Source of the DNA: Pseudogymnoascus destructans
Lineage: Eukaryota > Ascomycota > Leotiomycetes > Thelebolales > Thelebolaceae
Direction: 5' to 3'
Length of the DNA stretch: 64,000 nucleotides
Assembly: GCF_001641265.1 (NCBI RefSeq)
Contig: NW_020167528.1
Span: 62,001-126,000 of the forward strand
The first letter of the stretch is position 1, and every line of letters starts with the position of its first letter. The position numbers and the translations under genes are program-made. Below the pieces are notes generated by a model, which ran no database searches, was not told the origin of the DNA, and was given only the letters and a program-made list of their open reading frames with translations. This document shows, piece by piece, positions 33,186 to 45,221 of this stretch.

Positions 33186-35175
33186 CGTGGTGATGATTGA
33201 AACACTTGGGTTTTGCTCCGTAAGATAGGGTTGGTAGAGTGTTCTTATATATACACTCCGAATAATTGAGTTGAACTGAGAATCAGGAGATGTAGGGACT
33301 GTTCGTGAATCCTCGAGGTGATACAAAGGACCGATTGTTCTTGGTGGCTTCACCCAAGTCTGAACCTCTGTAAGGATTGTCGTACTATTGTTGCAGCATC
33401 AATAGCATGGCTTTATAATGGGTTCAAGGCACCGAATAGTTTCTTATCCGGAATTCCGCACCACAGACCTTTGATGGGCGTGTGAATGATAATGAAAAGA
33501 TGAATGAAAGAACAATGCGCGCAGGGAGCAGTAGTATTATTAGGGAAGGTATGCCGTTTCGAACATGGGAGAACGGCGGTATAAGGGACTCTGAGATGAA
33601 ATAGCCCCCCGGGCTGGCTGGGACGCACCTTAGACATGGTCTAGAGATGCGCCTGAGCGTCTAATAAGAAGTAGCACGGACTTGGGGCGCGAGAAGGGGA
33701 AAGTGATTCAGCGCAAAGTCTATTGCCAACACCCATGGGGGGCATGAGGTAGCGCAGGGTCACCATGGATATATTGAGCTTCCACCTCCTTTAATCGCGC
33801 TGTGGCACGAGTATGGCCGCTCGGCCAGTCATGACCCGTCGCTGTTTCTCTAGTGGAGGGCAGCATGAAAGGTTGTCGACGATTCCCCCAGGTCTGTTTC
33901 AGTTGTGGCGGCGATGGACCAATGAACCAGGATCAGCCACCTTTGACGTTTAGCAAGCGAGGGCGTCAATGATAACACCAACGTGATCCGAGACATAACG
34001 GGAGAGCTACCCACGACGAAGACGACAGTGTGTCGGAAGTTTGGACGAACAAACGCCAAACAAAGCGATATATGTTTTGATTTTTTTGACAAAGGAAGTT
34101 TCAACGGTGCGGGACGTGGGATCCGGGTCCAGACCAGTCTCAGTCCCAGTCCCAACGCAGTCAAAGGCCGTCCCATCGGACATATTTTTCATCGCAACTC
34201 CATCGCAACTTCGCGACATGACAAGTAGGCGCCGAACTTGTGTGCAAGACTGGAGTACGGATGGGATGGACCAAGTGGTCTGCCGGACAGCAGTGATCCT
34301 GCCTCCCTGCATGATCGAAGCGCGATAGAAGGACCGATGGACCCTCATGGTTTGATGTAAATAGCTAGACATCCCTTAGCCGTCCTTTAGAGTTGACAAG
34401 TTCAGTAAGATGGAGTCCGGGGCAAATGGCTGATCAGGCCCAAGTCGGTACCTGTCTGCGTTGGGTCCGCTCCCCTCAATTTAGATCCTTTGAATCCTTT
34501 AAAATCGTCTAAATCGAATAAAAAGCCAATTTAATCCCACGCCCCGATGTTGGCCAATGAAGATGAGGAGAAATAACAAATCGTCGTCTTTGTCATTGTG
34601 AATAGTTCTTTGCTTTTGGCATCCCCATCCCCATAAAAGAATCAGAAAGAACCCCTCCGCCGTGGTCACGTGGTCATAACACGTGCAAGCTAAATCACAT
34701 CGCGCACGTGATCAAAGAGGCGACCGCCGATGGGCAAGCACGATATTATAAAGTCGCCCTGCCGAGGCATGACGAGGCACACGACGCCCTTAACACCACC
34801 TATTATTCTCCGAGTAACTCGATAGAATCAAAGGGAAATCAACAAATCATTGGGATGAATAGACGCCCCTTGAATAAGTGCCACCTCCACACGCCTTCTT
34901 CCTGAATTATCATCCCCAAAACTATTCGGCATTGCTCGGGACACGGATCAACCGCCTTCGCATTGGTTTCTCCGAGGTTCAGTACCCCACAGTCGACCCC
35001 AACCAACTTCCATCAATAATCACCTCCACCATCCGCCCTTGCCACGCTATCATCTCCTACCTTTTGCTACAATATCTTCCAATCTCCTCTCTATAAACTA
35101 CACGCACCCATAGCGAATCCATTTTTATTCACACATCATTTATAGACCTCTGTACTGTTCCAAGCACCAGCACCA
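33186..35175. other. Long divergent intergenic region between GH16 and PEX5
   Basis: Nearly 2 kb containing promoters for both neighbours. A cluster of three CACGTG sites is listed separately. The open frames (for example 33850-34372 on both strands) overlap each other and lack domains; I see no credible gene. Confidence 0.5.
34667..34710. promoter_or_regulatory. Three CACGTG E-box sites within 44 bp
   Basis: CACGTG occurs at 34667-34672, 34680-34685 and 34705-34710, about 470-510 bp upstream of the PEX5 ATG. bHLH factors bind this hexamer in fungi. Which factor acts here is unknown. Confidence 0.5.
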
Positions 35176-37193
35176 ATGTCGTTTATGGGTGGCGCCGAGT
35201 GCTCGACGGCTGGCAACCCGCTAAGCCAGTTCAGCAAGATCGGACAGGATGACAAGAGTCTGCAACGAGATAGGCTCGTGGGGAGAGGCCCGGGGAGTGC
35301 GCAAGGGATGCGCAGTACGGGAATGAATGGAAACCAAGATAATGTACTTCCCCTACAAACTTCGCTGCTGCGTTTGCATATATGGGGCCTTGCTGACATA
35401 TCTAGATGATGAACGAGTTTCTACAACAGGGCGGCCAACTACCACAGGCACCCGTCGACCCTTTTATGATGGAAGCAATGCACCATGCCGGCCCTGGAAT
35501 CCAACGAGGCACATCACCACAGGCTCAAGGTTGGGCGCAGGAGTTCCAGCCCGGCATGCCGCAAGAATCACACATGCAACCAAACTTCCAGACGCCCCAG
35601 GCCGCCGGATTCAACCCCGCCGAGTTTTCCCGCTTCCAGCAGATGAACCAGCCTGCAGCCGCACGAACAGCAAGTCCGGCGGCCCAGATGCCCATGTCGG
35701 GCTATAATTCATACCAGAGGCCCATGGGAATGGGTATTGGGATGGGGATGGGCGGCGGCTTCGGCATGGGCGGTGGGATGATGTATCAGAACCAGAGTCA
35801 GATGCCCATGAACCAACAACCGCAGGAAGCGATGGACAAGGGCAAGGGTAAGATGATTGAGCTCGATGACGAACACTGGGAGGAACAATTCAAAGCCATC
35901 GACTTGGCGGCCGAAGAGAAGGAACAGAATGACGCGATCGAGGCGGAGCTGAATCAAATGGACAGGTCAGTTGAACATCTAGAGTCCGAAACGAATGAGT
36001 TTGGGGACTTTGAAGCTATCTGGCGTGGAATCCAAGCTGAGACCGCTGCTGCCAGGGACCTCGTGGCCGACATGCCCTCTCCGAACGAACTCGACATGGG
36101 CAGCTTTGACCAGTGGGATGGATTTGATGGCATGGGGAGCCATGCAGCGTTCCGAGATCCACACCTGGGCGATTACACCTTTGAGGCGGACAACATCTTC
36201 GCCGACGTCCCGAATGCATTTGAGGAAGGTGTGCGCATCATGGAAGAGGGCGGAAACCTCAGTCTCGCAGCTCTGGCATTCGAGGCTGCGGTTCAACGCG
36301 ACTCTTCGCACCTAGCGGCCTGGGTACACCTCGGTTCTGCACAGGCGCAGAACGAAAAGGAGACCCCGGCCATCCGGGCGCTCGAGCAGGCCCTCAAGAT
36401 CGACCCCTCGAACCTCGAGGCTCTCATGGGCCTTGCCGTCTCTTACACAAACGAGGGCTACGACAGCACCGCCTACCGCACCCTCGAGCGCTGGTTATCT
36501 GTTAAGTACCCCGCCATCGCACCACCCAGTGGCCTCTCAGCTGAGGCGGACATCGGTTTCACCGACCGCCAGCAGCTGCATGAGAAGGTCACCAACCTCT
36601 TCATTCAAGCAGCGCAGCTGAGCCCCGATGCCGAGACCATGGATCCCGATGTCCAGGTCGGTCTCGGCGTCCTCTTCTACGGCGCCGAGGAGTACGACAA
36701 GGCAGTCGACTGCTTCTCCGCCGCCCTCGCCTCCACCGAGTCCGGTTCCACCAACGACTCCTCATCCGTCCACCTGCTCTGGAACCGCCTGGGCGCCACC
36801 CTCGCCAACTCCGGACGCTCCGAGGAGGCCATCAATGCGTACGAGCGCGCCCTCTCGATGCGCGGAAACTTTGTCCGCGCACGCTACAACCTCGGAGTCA
36901 GCTGCATCAACATTGGGTGCTACGAAGAGGCGGCTGCGCATCTACTCGGCGCGCTCGCTATGCACAAGGTCGCGGAGCAGGAGGGACGCGAAAAGGCCAA
37001 GGACATCCTCGGCGGCGATGGCACAGGCAAGGTCTCCGAGGCGGAGCTTGAGCGCCTGATCAACCAGAACCAGAGCACGAATTTGTATGATACCCTCCGT
37101 CGTGTATTTAGCCAGATGAACAGACGGGACCTGGCTGAGCGTGTCGTGAGCGGCATGGATGTGGATAGTTTTAGAGGTGATTTCGAGTTTTAG
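35176..37193 (+). CDS. PEX5: Peroxisomal targeting signal 1 receptor PEX5
   Basis: Two exons (35176-35343, 35406-37193) around a 62-bp intron give 651 residues. The N-terminus MSFMGGAECSTAGNPLSQF carries the conserved cysteine used for export-linked ubiquitination. Diaromatic WxxxF-type motifs follow (WAQEF, WEEQF) that bind PEX14/PEX13. A Met/Gly-rich stretch lies at about residues 155-190. The C-terminal half has TPR repeats (AWVHLGSAQAQNEKE, ALMGLAVSYTNEGYDSTAY, VQVGLGVLFYGAEEYDKAVD, LWNRLGATLANSGRSEEAIN, ARYNLGVSCINIGCYEEAA) that form the PTS1 pocket. It shuttles peroxisomal matrix enzymes from cytosol to peroxisome. Confidence 0.96.
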
Positions 37194-37548
37194 ATAGGGC
37201 AAGCATATGGGGGACATGGGAAAGGGTTGGGATTTTGGGGTATATGTATAGCGTATGTGCTTATTCCGCGTCAAAAATAGATGTAGTGGTTTCAGGAGAC
37301 GGTGCTCCAAATATCAAAAGAGCATTATCTTCTCGTTTGCTATCTGTCTCGGAAATCTGAACGTAAAAGGCGCAAATGTCTCAACGCCCTCGTGATAACC
37401 CGCAAAAAATACAAAGCACCGTACCCGATGCTTCGCAGTACACAGAAGGCCTCCAATCGCTATGCTGCCGTGTGTATAAGTTGTATATACAATATAATAC
37501 GAAAACGACGCTACGCGAAAATAAATGCACAACCAGGGCTGTAATTGA
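37194..37548. other. Convergent 3' intergenic region
   Basis: 355 bp between the PEX5 stop and the SLA1 stop on the opposite strand. Nothing beyond presumed 3' ends is seen. Confidence 0.5.
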
Positions 37549-40500
37549 CTAGAAACCAAAGGGATTGTCGGGAGCTGCGAGGAGTCAGTAACCAATTTAT
37601 ACAATTTTTCACGAAAATTAAAAACTCACTAGCTGCTGCAAGGTTGGCTCTCTTGCCTGTTGGTTGGGGAGCGAGCTTCTTCGCGTCGGGCTTCACGCCG
37701 AAGCGTACTGGTGGGGGAGGTCCAGTCTTCTGAGGAAGTAGCGGCGCAGGAGCCTGCTGAGGCATAGGTGGAAGTGGGGGAACAGGTCCCTGTCCGAAGT
37801 TGTTCATACCGGTTGGCTGAGAGAACATCGGGCCAGTTTTCTGGGGCTGCAATGCAGGAGGGAGGTAGTTGTTGACGCCTGTCTGCTGTGTCTGCTGGGG
37901 GTATTGTTGCTGCGGGTTGAACGGGCTTTGGAATCCGGTTGGCTGGCTCTGGATAGGCGAGAATGGTTGAATTCCCCGTGGATCAGCAAATGGGCCCGCT
38001 AAGGGCTGGCTCTGCATGAAGTTCTGGTTTGGCTGGAAACTGGTTGGCTGAGGCATCATCATGTTTTGCTGGTTAGGGAAGCCAGTTATTTGGGGCTGGA
38101 ACGGCATCTGTTGCTGGTTATATTGCTGCAGCAGTTGCTGATGCTGCTGCAGCATTCTCATTTGGTTCATCTCGGCTAGACTTTGCCCTGGAGGTGCAAT
38201 AGACTGGTAGCCCGTTGGCTGGCTAGGGATACCAGTCATCTGTGGCTGCAAAGGAGGTGGAGGGCCGAATGCACTCTGTTGGGCCGTTTGTGGTGCCGAC
38301 AGGGGTCGCGCTGGAGGCGGCGGCATTAAAGAGCCTTGGCCACCAGAAAACTGTGGTGCAGCTGGACGCTGGCGGGCAATATTTTGCTGAGGCTGGAAAC
38401 CCTGTTGCTGTTGCGTACTTTCGGGCTGTGGGAGATTTGTGAAGAATGATGGACTTGCACCAGTAGGTTGAGAAAGTTGCTGCTGGGCTTGTGCTTGTTG
38501 TTGAGGGGGCTGTGGTGTTACAGGTTCCACCTTTGTAGGCTGTAGCGGCTGCGACAATAGAGAGAGCTCTTGCATCGAACCAGTCAAGGTTGGTGGAGGC
38601 GGCTGCACCGGGGTAGGAGCAGCTTGTTGTGGCTGTGGCTGTGCTTGTTTCGCAGGTTTGACATCCCAAGCATCATCGTCGAAGCCACCAGATGCTGACT
38701 TCGAAACTGGGGCAGGTGCCGATGCAATCGGGGTGGGAACAGACTCCGCTAGTGTATTCGTTTGTGGTTTTCCAGAGTTCTGCTGGGAAAATGCCTTTGG
38801 ATCCACGGTATCATTCGTTTGGGTTGTCGGTGCTGGTCGCCCTTTCCGGGTGTTGTTCCTCAGAGCGCCCCCAGCGCCAGAAAATAGACCGCCTTCGCCT
38901 TCCGCCTCATCGGATCCCTTCTTGCCCTTCCGGTTATACTTGGTATCGAGGTGTCTCATGATCTTGAGGATATCTCCTTCGCGTAGCCCCAGGTTCCTCA
39001 AGACTGTTGCATCAACGTCGGGAAGCACGCTCTCATCCATGTTATCCCTGTTGAACACTTGGGAGTAACGTTCGCAAAGGCCAACTCCGATATCACACAA
39101 CAAGAAAAAATTAAACCAATCATGGTTCGGCTTCTTTTCGATGCTTGCGCCCGCTTTAGACTCTCTAGCCTTCGATTTCTTATACTCCGATAATGGCTTA
39201 TCTTCGTCAAGGGATACGCCAGTCATGTTCTCGACGTATTCAAGATCTTCAATAGACATCTTAGAAACTGGTACGGCAATCTTGACGCCATTCATCTTAT
39301 GCAGATTGATCTTGCCATCTTTCAGGGCGAGAAATTGGGCCTCAACGCTGAACGACTTTGACCGGTCGGTCCATGTGCGAACTTTCGATGGATCCGGTTC
39401 TATACGCGTTAGACCATATCTTCGGTGTAGTATTGGTAGTTAACTTACTAGCTTTAGGGCCTCGTGAACTTCCAGACTCGGGTTGTCTCGATTCGCGCCT
39501 ACTCCTCTGTTCATCGGCACGGTTATTGTTGATTGGGGCATGCAAACTACTGCCTCTCGGAGGCAAAATCATTCCAGGGCCTACCTCTGGCGCTCTATCC
39601 CCCTCTCCACGGCCTGCCTTTAGCGCTTCCTTGGCAAGCTTTTGCTCCTCGAGCCTGTTTTGTTCTACTGCCGACATTCCTGCATTAACCCCTTTATGGC
39701 TGTCTGGAACCGCCATAGTACCGGTAATCTCGACGTAGCTACTGGGGACAACGCCCTGCTTGCCATTCTTGAGTCGCCTCACTTGCCACCATTCGTCGCT
39801 CTTGGAGTCATCCAGAATAATCACTTCGTCTCCGACAGCCACGGTTACCTCGTCATCACCCTGAGCCATGAAGTCATACAAGATTTGCCCTTTCTTCTTC
39901 TCCTGGCCAGTGGCGGCTGACAACACTTCTCTCAGGCCTTCAGCTCTGACAGCACCAGACATCTCGCCAAGAGAAAAGACAATCTCCTGGGCAGTATCTT
40001 TAGCTCCGGCATGAAAGTCTATGCTTTTGCTAGGTTTTACTAATTCAAGAAAGACATGCTTGCCCTCAATCGAATAATGTGTCATCTTGTCCGCAGTCCA
40101 CTCCTGTTGGGGTCCATCCCGTGTCTTCTCGGGCGCAATGGTTATAATACCGGTCGCCAGGTTGATTCCAAGAGTAGTTGGCATTTTCTTTCGCTTGCCC
40201 ATAACCGATACCATTTCGTTAATATTATAAAGGTGGAAGCCACCCGATGTTCGAGGTGCATAGTTATCATTATCGGGGTGATCGCCAGTAGCGAACGAGA
40301 CGCGGTTATGAGGAGGAGATATAATCGGGCCGGCAGGCGGTGGAGATCGAGGGGATTGTATCGTTTGGGATTGAGGCCGCGCTGGGAGAGAAGGAATGGG
40401 TGCGTCTTCCCCATCAGATGATTCAGGGGTCAATTGTGGTCGCGGCGGGAGTTGTCTTGGTGGTTCCGCCGCCTGGTGTCTACCTTGAAGCACTCCGGCT

Positions 40501-41117
40501 AGGGCAGACGCCGGAGTTGCAGCAGCTTCTGGCTCTCGCGCATTGAAATCATCCGATTCCTCGCTTGGTTGTCTCTGCGCAGCAACAGGCCTCGCAGGTG
40601 TCGGAGGGGCTTCCTCTTCAACTTCGATGTAATTGGAAGGTGCAAATCCATAATCACCATCAAGTCCAACCAAAATCCAATCCGGGTCCGTGGTGTCAAA
40701 CACTTGAAGGTGCGATTCCTCCTTGAATGATAGCTCTTCGTCGGTTTGTCGCGTATAGTCGAACAGAGCTCGAGCTTGCTGTGTTGGTTTGACCTAGTGT
40801 TGGTGAGTTAGTTGGCTGTAATCCAGTCCAAGCAAGACGAGCAAAGATGCCGGTCATGCCTGAAATGCTTTCCGCGGGCTGCCATTGAGAGGGGCACGGA
40901 TACTGTGGAAAGGGTTTACCTCTTCAATGTAATTGCTCGGTATTAGTCCAACCGGCTCATCATCCTCCTCAGTTGTAGCCTTCCTTTTCGCCTTCCACCA
41001 GTCATCCTCAGTGCTCTTCTCAAGCACATACAGGACATCGCCTTCAGATATGGTCAGCTCGCCTTCGCCCTGAGGGGTGTAGTCGTATATGGCTTTGTAT
41101 ATTCCAAGGAATCCCAT
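37549..41117 (-). CDS. SLA1: Actin cytoskeleton/endocytosis adaptor SLA1
   Basis: Four exons (41117-40920, 40793-39449, 39399-37630, 37574-37549) join to 1112 residues. SH3-1 is residues 1-66 (MGFLGIYKAIYDYTPQGEGE), and SH3-2 follows across the first intron (QQARALFDYTRQTDEELSF). SH3-3 lies near residues 350-405 (GQILYDFMAQGDDEVTVAVG). SHD1 (RTWTDRSKSFSVEAQFLALK), which binds NPFxD cargo, spans the third exon start, and the SAM-like SHD2 is WFNFFLLCDIGVGLCERYSQ. The C-terminal third is Gln/Pro-rich with many repeats of the PQxTG/QPTGF type, Prk1/Ark1-like kinase sites in yeast. It ends PDNPFGF from a 26-nt last exon. It links clathrin-coat cargo to the Arp2/3 machinery at cortical patches. 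Confidence 0.95.
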
Positions 41118-42357
41118 CTTGCGATGCGGGGCTAACGCCTACGAGCAGCGCACGACAGCAATAGCAAATCGACCGTCAAGGTAAGTCCATACGTAGACCA
41201 GGCGATGCAGCCTACAGCTAATGGCTAGGCGGATGCTGTTGTGACAACGTCAGGTCGCAATGTAGCCGGATGATGGAATTGCCACTTGTGGCTTTCGGGG
41301 GGACAACAGCGACGCAGTTGGAGTAGCAGGCTGTGGACGTGGACAGGATTGTGAGATTGGAGACTACGATAGTCTATGGACTTCTGCTTTGGGACAGGAA
41401 CTCTTTGCTGTTTGCACCCTGAACAGGCCTCGATGTCGATAGGCGGATGGACATGGCTGGGGGATTTCGAAGAGGCTGAACACGCTCATTGGCTGTCTAA
41501 GCGACATGGCCATTCAAGTTCTATGTGCTATCCTCGACAACGACAACGCGTCAGACACCTGGATGACGACGCTAGAAGATGACTAATCAACAACTTCCTT
41601 CAATCTTCAATGGCTTCTCAATGTCGGTGACGCCAGCCTGCACTAGCTTTTGGTAGAGAAGTGCTCTCCAGCAGCCCTAGATTCCTCAAGTGTCAGTCCA
41701 TGGACATCAAACCGCTGACAGGAGAAGATGGAAGAATCGTACAGGTGATCCAGTAATGCTGTCACCAAGGGCGTTGATCCTGACTGCCGCTGAGAGCGCG
41801 GGGGCTATGAGCCTAGCCAGAAGGCTCAAGGCAAAGACGGGCTTGATGGCAACCATTTTTAGGCTTATGATAATCGCGTTATTAGGCTTTATAGGCCAAA
41901 ACTTCTACTTCCCCGAGGGCCATCTGCTCTATATGTAGTCGTCGAAAAACACTCTCATAGTTCTTCCGTAGCGCTGCACTTTGCAATATATTCGGATATT
42001 CTCTTTGGTAGTGTGTTTTAAAAAGATAAATAAAACAACAGATCTACTTAATCCCATGCTGTATTAGAAGGCGGGGAAATATCCTTCGTCATCCTGAGCC
42101 GCCAGGGCATTGCACTGAGTTTACTCTATTTCCTTCACGTGGCACGTAGCCAACGGCCACAAGTATATTAACTGTCCATCCGTTGGTGGGGTTCTCATAC
42201 AATTCCAGCACTCTGTGGAGATATATACAGTGGGTGAGGCAACAAAAGGCTTGTATGGCCTCTCTAGTGTGGATAATCACTTGCTTATGAGTGGTGCTAT
42301 TTATCTATCTGGAATGGTGTGTGTTTTCATAGAGCTAGTGTCAACAGGTCAAAGGCC
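41118..42357. other. Intergenic region, SLA1 promoter
   Basis: 1.24 kb between two minus-strand genes. The open frames on both strands are short and without domains. No repeat is visible. Confidence 0.5.
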
Positions 42358-44070
42358 TTAAATCGTCACCACTGACACATCCAGTATGCCCTCCTGAGCC
42401 ACGAGCTCAGCGATATTGTCTTTCCCGACAATGCCATCGACTCCTAGAATCATCAGCGCCTCCTTTTGTAATTTACCGTTTGTGTTCTGGCCTAAAGCAG
42501 TATTGCCTGGGCCGTCCAGGGCCGCCACGCTCATAAACCTGATATTGATGTCGCGGCTGCCGAGGATACCACCCACATGCCCGATCATGCCCGGCGAATC
42601 ATAGTTGTGGCAAATAATCAAGGTGCCTTCTGGAATGAAACTGGTCGTGAACCTATCAAGTTTCGAGATGTAAATCGAGTTTCCTGACACGTATCCCGAG
42701 ATCATTTGCTCTCCTGTCCCATCGGAATTCGATGTTCGCAAGGTGACCAGACTGGCATATGTCAGGCCGCTGGATTCTCGACGATGACTTTCGTTGATAA
42801 CAATCCCCTTTTGCTTGGCAATCAACGAGGCGTTGACAATGTTGACATCGCGGCCACCAGAGTCGGAGATGGACGATGTTAGCCCCTTGACAAGAGCAGC
42901 GAACAGGGGTCGAGTATTTGATATAGAAGCCAATTCTCCCTCGTAAATTAGGTTAAAGGTCTTGCCACCGGTGGCAGCTCCACGAGAGCTAAAGTGCTGA
43001 GTGTAGAAACTTCCCAGACTTTCAACAAGCCGAACAAATGGTTGTAGCTTCTTGTATTCCTCGGGTAGAATCAAAGGGGCGTTGACAGCTGAGGTCGGGA
43101 GGCCTCCGGAGAGAATTGTGAGGACTTGGGCACAAACATCCAAACTGACATTCTCCTGGGCTTCTACCGTGCTCGCTCCCAAATGTGGGGTAGCCACGAC
43201 CTTTGGGTGTCTGCTAAGCTTTTGAGCTGCCGAATCTGGCGCCGGTGGCTCAGATGTGAAAACGTCCAAGCCAGCACCTGCAATTGTCCCGGCTTCCAGT
43301 GCTTCCAAGAGAGCTTCTTCGTTAAACACGCCTCCTCTCGCAACATTCAGAACTCTTGCAGTCTTCTTCATTTTCTTTAATTCTTCTGTGTTTATCAGAT
43401 CCATCGTGCTCGCCACCAAGGGCGTATGGATTGTTAGAAAATCGACTAGAGGAAGGAGCACTTGTAAATCGGAAACCATTGATACTGAGTTCGCAGCGGC
43501 AATCTCGGGGCTGGAGTAAGGGTCCAAGGCAACGACTGTCATGCCCAATCCGACAGCCATACGTGCCACCTTGAGCCCAACTTTGCCCAGCCCAATTATA
43601 CCAAGCGTTTTACTACTGACTTCCACCCCAACGAGTTTGCTCCGTATCCATTTTCCTTCTGAAAGGCTGGCAGACCCGGCAGGTACATTTCTAGCCGTGG
43701 CCAGAAGCAATGCAATTGTGTGCTCTGCGGCGGCCACAATATTCCCGCTGGGCGAGTTTACGACAATAACACCAAGGTCGGTGGCAGCTGCGACGTCAAC
43801 ATTGTCAACTCCCACGCCAGCTCGAGCAACCACCTTCAACTTCGTAGCAGCCGAGAGAAGCTCGGCCGTGACCTTGGTCTCCGAGCGGATGATCAATGCA
43901 TCGTAATCTGGGATGAGAGCTTTTAGTTCATCGGCACTTAGACCAGAGCGCTGGTCGATATCGAGTGAGCCCCGGAGAATGGCGAGGCCGTCTAGTGATA
44001 CCTTTTCTGGTATAAGCACTTTTGGGCGGACCGCAATTGGGACCAAGTCATTTTCAGGTACCGCAGTCAT
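42358..44070 (-). CDS. SER3: D-3-phosphoglycerate dehydrogenase
   Basis: A single exon of 570 residues. It oxidises 3-phosphoglycerate to 3-phosphohydroxypyruvate with NAD, the first step of serine synthesis in the cytosol. The substrate domain includes ARAGVGVDNVDVAAATDLGV. The Rossmann motif GLGKVG is near residues 158-163. The catalytic Arg lies in NVARGGV (about 244), Glu in TSEPP (about 273) and His in TPHLGAST (about 295). The length and C-terminus (an intervening ASB-type domain and an ACT domain with DSPGMIGHVGGILGSRDINI) are those of the long, bacterial SerA type II form rather than the shorter yeast SER3. The gene borders the transposon nest but appears intact. Confidence 0.95.
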   Translation of the reverse strand: MTAVPENDLVPIAVRPKVLIPEKVSLDGLAILRGSLDIDQRSGLSADELKALIPDYDALIIRSETKVTAELLSAATKLKVVARAGVGVDNVDVAAATDLGVIVVNSPSGNIVAAAEHTIALLLATARNVPAGSASLSEGKWIRSKLVGVEVSSKTLGIIGLGKVGLKVARMAVGLGMTVVALDPYSSPEIAAANSVSMVSDLQVLLPLVDFLTIHTPLVASTMDLINTEELKKMKKTARVLNVARGGVFNEEALLEALEAGTIAGAGLDVFTSEPPAPDSAAQKLSRHPKVVATPHLGASTVEAQENVSLDVCAQVLTILSGGLPTSAVNAPLILPEEYKKLQPFVRLVESLGSFYTQHFSSRGAATGGKTFNLIYEGELASISNTRPLFAALVKGLTSSISDSGGRDVNIVNASLIAKQKGIVINESHRRESSGLTYASLVTLRTSNSDGTGEQMISGYVSGNSIYISKLDRFTTSFIPEGTLIICHNYDSPGMIGHVGGILGSRDINIRFMSVAALDGPGNTALGQNTNGKLQKEALMILGVDGIVGKDNIAELVAQEGILDVSVVTI

Positions 44071-44635
44071 GATGCTGGGAATACAATCAAAAATAATCTA
44101 TAGGATCTTAGGGAAATTGGAGAAGGGCTCTTCTGTAAGTATGAGTATATCTCTTGAGATATAGAATATAAAGAGAAGGAGCGGGGATGTGAGACTTCCA
44201 CCTTTTCCTTTGTATTGCTACCTCCCCGCGATAGCTTGCGATATCGGTTTGGGGGTTACGTACGGAAGTACCAGCTGACAGATGACGACGCATCTTGGTG
44301 TATGACTGGATCAATTACCCCGCGCTATCACCCTGTACCCCATGTTACCCCACGTTCGCTTTGTCCTGGAGCGGGCCGACCCCAGTTACTAAGAGGATGG
44401 TATAATGATTAAGGCTCGGCGGCCCTATCATGCAGAGAGCGTGGCACGTTAATTGTAGTTGCGTGGGAAATATACATCTATCAGAGCATTCATACTTGCG
44501 ATACCAGTCGAAAGCTGATCCCCCATCAATCATTAGAACATCACGTGTTAGTGAGATATTGCTATCAAATGGAAGCACCGGACTTCTCATAGATTAACAA
44601 ATTGCTCTAGGTGACTATAGTAACAGTTTTAGCGT

Positions 44636-44665
44636 GTAACAGTAACATACCTATGTTACTGTTAC
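44636..44665. repeat. 30-bp inverted repeat with 14-bp arms
   Basis: GTAACAGTAACATA (44636-44649) is followed by CC and then its exact reverse complement (44652-44665). It lies about 75 bp from the tandem array whose units also contain AACAG/CTGT. Confidence 0.85.
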
Positions 44666-44740
44666 AAATTGGTATTTAGTAAGGCGTACCTAATGCCAAG
44701 GTGCCTACTCTAGCCCTACGTGCCTAAATAGGAAAGGGGA

Positions 44741-44872
44741 CTGTCACACTATAACAGAACTCTGTCACACATAACAGAACTCTGTCACACTATAACAGAA
44801 CTCTGTCACACATAACAGAACTCTGTCACACTATAACAGAACTCTGTCACACTATAACAGAGCCATTTCTAG
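44741..44872. repeat. Tandem array of alternating 21- and 20-bp units
   Basis: Six copies of CTGTCACAC(TA)TAACAGAACT run head to tail. Unit lengths alternate 21, 20, 21, 20, 21 because every second copy lacks one T, so the array is a tandem of 41-bp dimers. Each unit contains the inverted pair CTGT...ACAG. Confidence 0.9.
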
Positions 44873-45221
44873 TATATCATATGTAGTTAGCTATAATTAA
44901 CAATTTGAACGACATCCTATGCTTAAAATAGGTGAATACTATATATTACTCTATAATAACTATAGAAGCTAACCCTTACAGCTTGTGGCTAGTAATGTAC
45001 ATAGAAAGTGCCATCTATAAAGCCCTAGACCCCCTAACCCTATAGACTCTCTTAACCCTAGCGGCAAACTCTACTAGCTAATGGTATATTAGCTAGTGGT
45101 GCTACTTGTTACAATGGTCACAGAGGTTAGCATGCTGTCATACTGACATTCGTTGCACTCAGTTTGCTATCAAACTCAAGAGCAAACTTAGAAATCTCCT
45201 CCTCAAATCTACAAGTCACTA

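Larger units (their letters stand above)
44071..45135. other. Promoter of the dehydrogenase grading into repeat-rich DNA
   Basis: The first 500 bp look like ordinary 5' flank. From about 44600 the sequence becomes AT-rich and holds the palindrome and tandem array listed separately. CCCTAACCCT at about 45035 resembles a short telomeric repeat but is isolated. The solo LTR begins at 45136. Confidence 0.55.

Noticed and set aside
33850..34372. Possible gene between GH16 and PEX5
   Set aside because: Overlapping frames on both strands, no domain, no convincing introns or conserved motif.
10151..44070. Biosynthetic or defence gene cluster
   Set aside because: The genes are unrelated housekeeping functions on both strands with individual promoters. 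No polyketide, peptide or terpene synthase, NLR or toxin gene is present.
44741..44872. CRISPR-like array
   Set aside because: Units are head-to-tail with no spacers, and the genome is fungal.
45025..45062. Telomere-like CCCTAACCCT
   Set aside because: Only one and a half repeats with a second isolated CCCTA nearby; too short to be an interstitial telomere.
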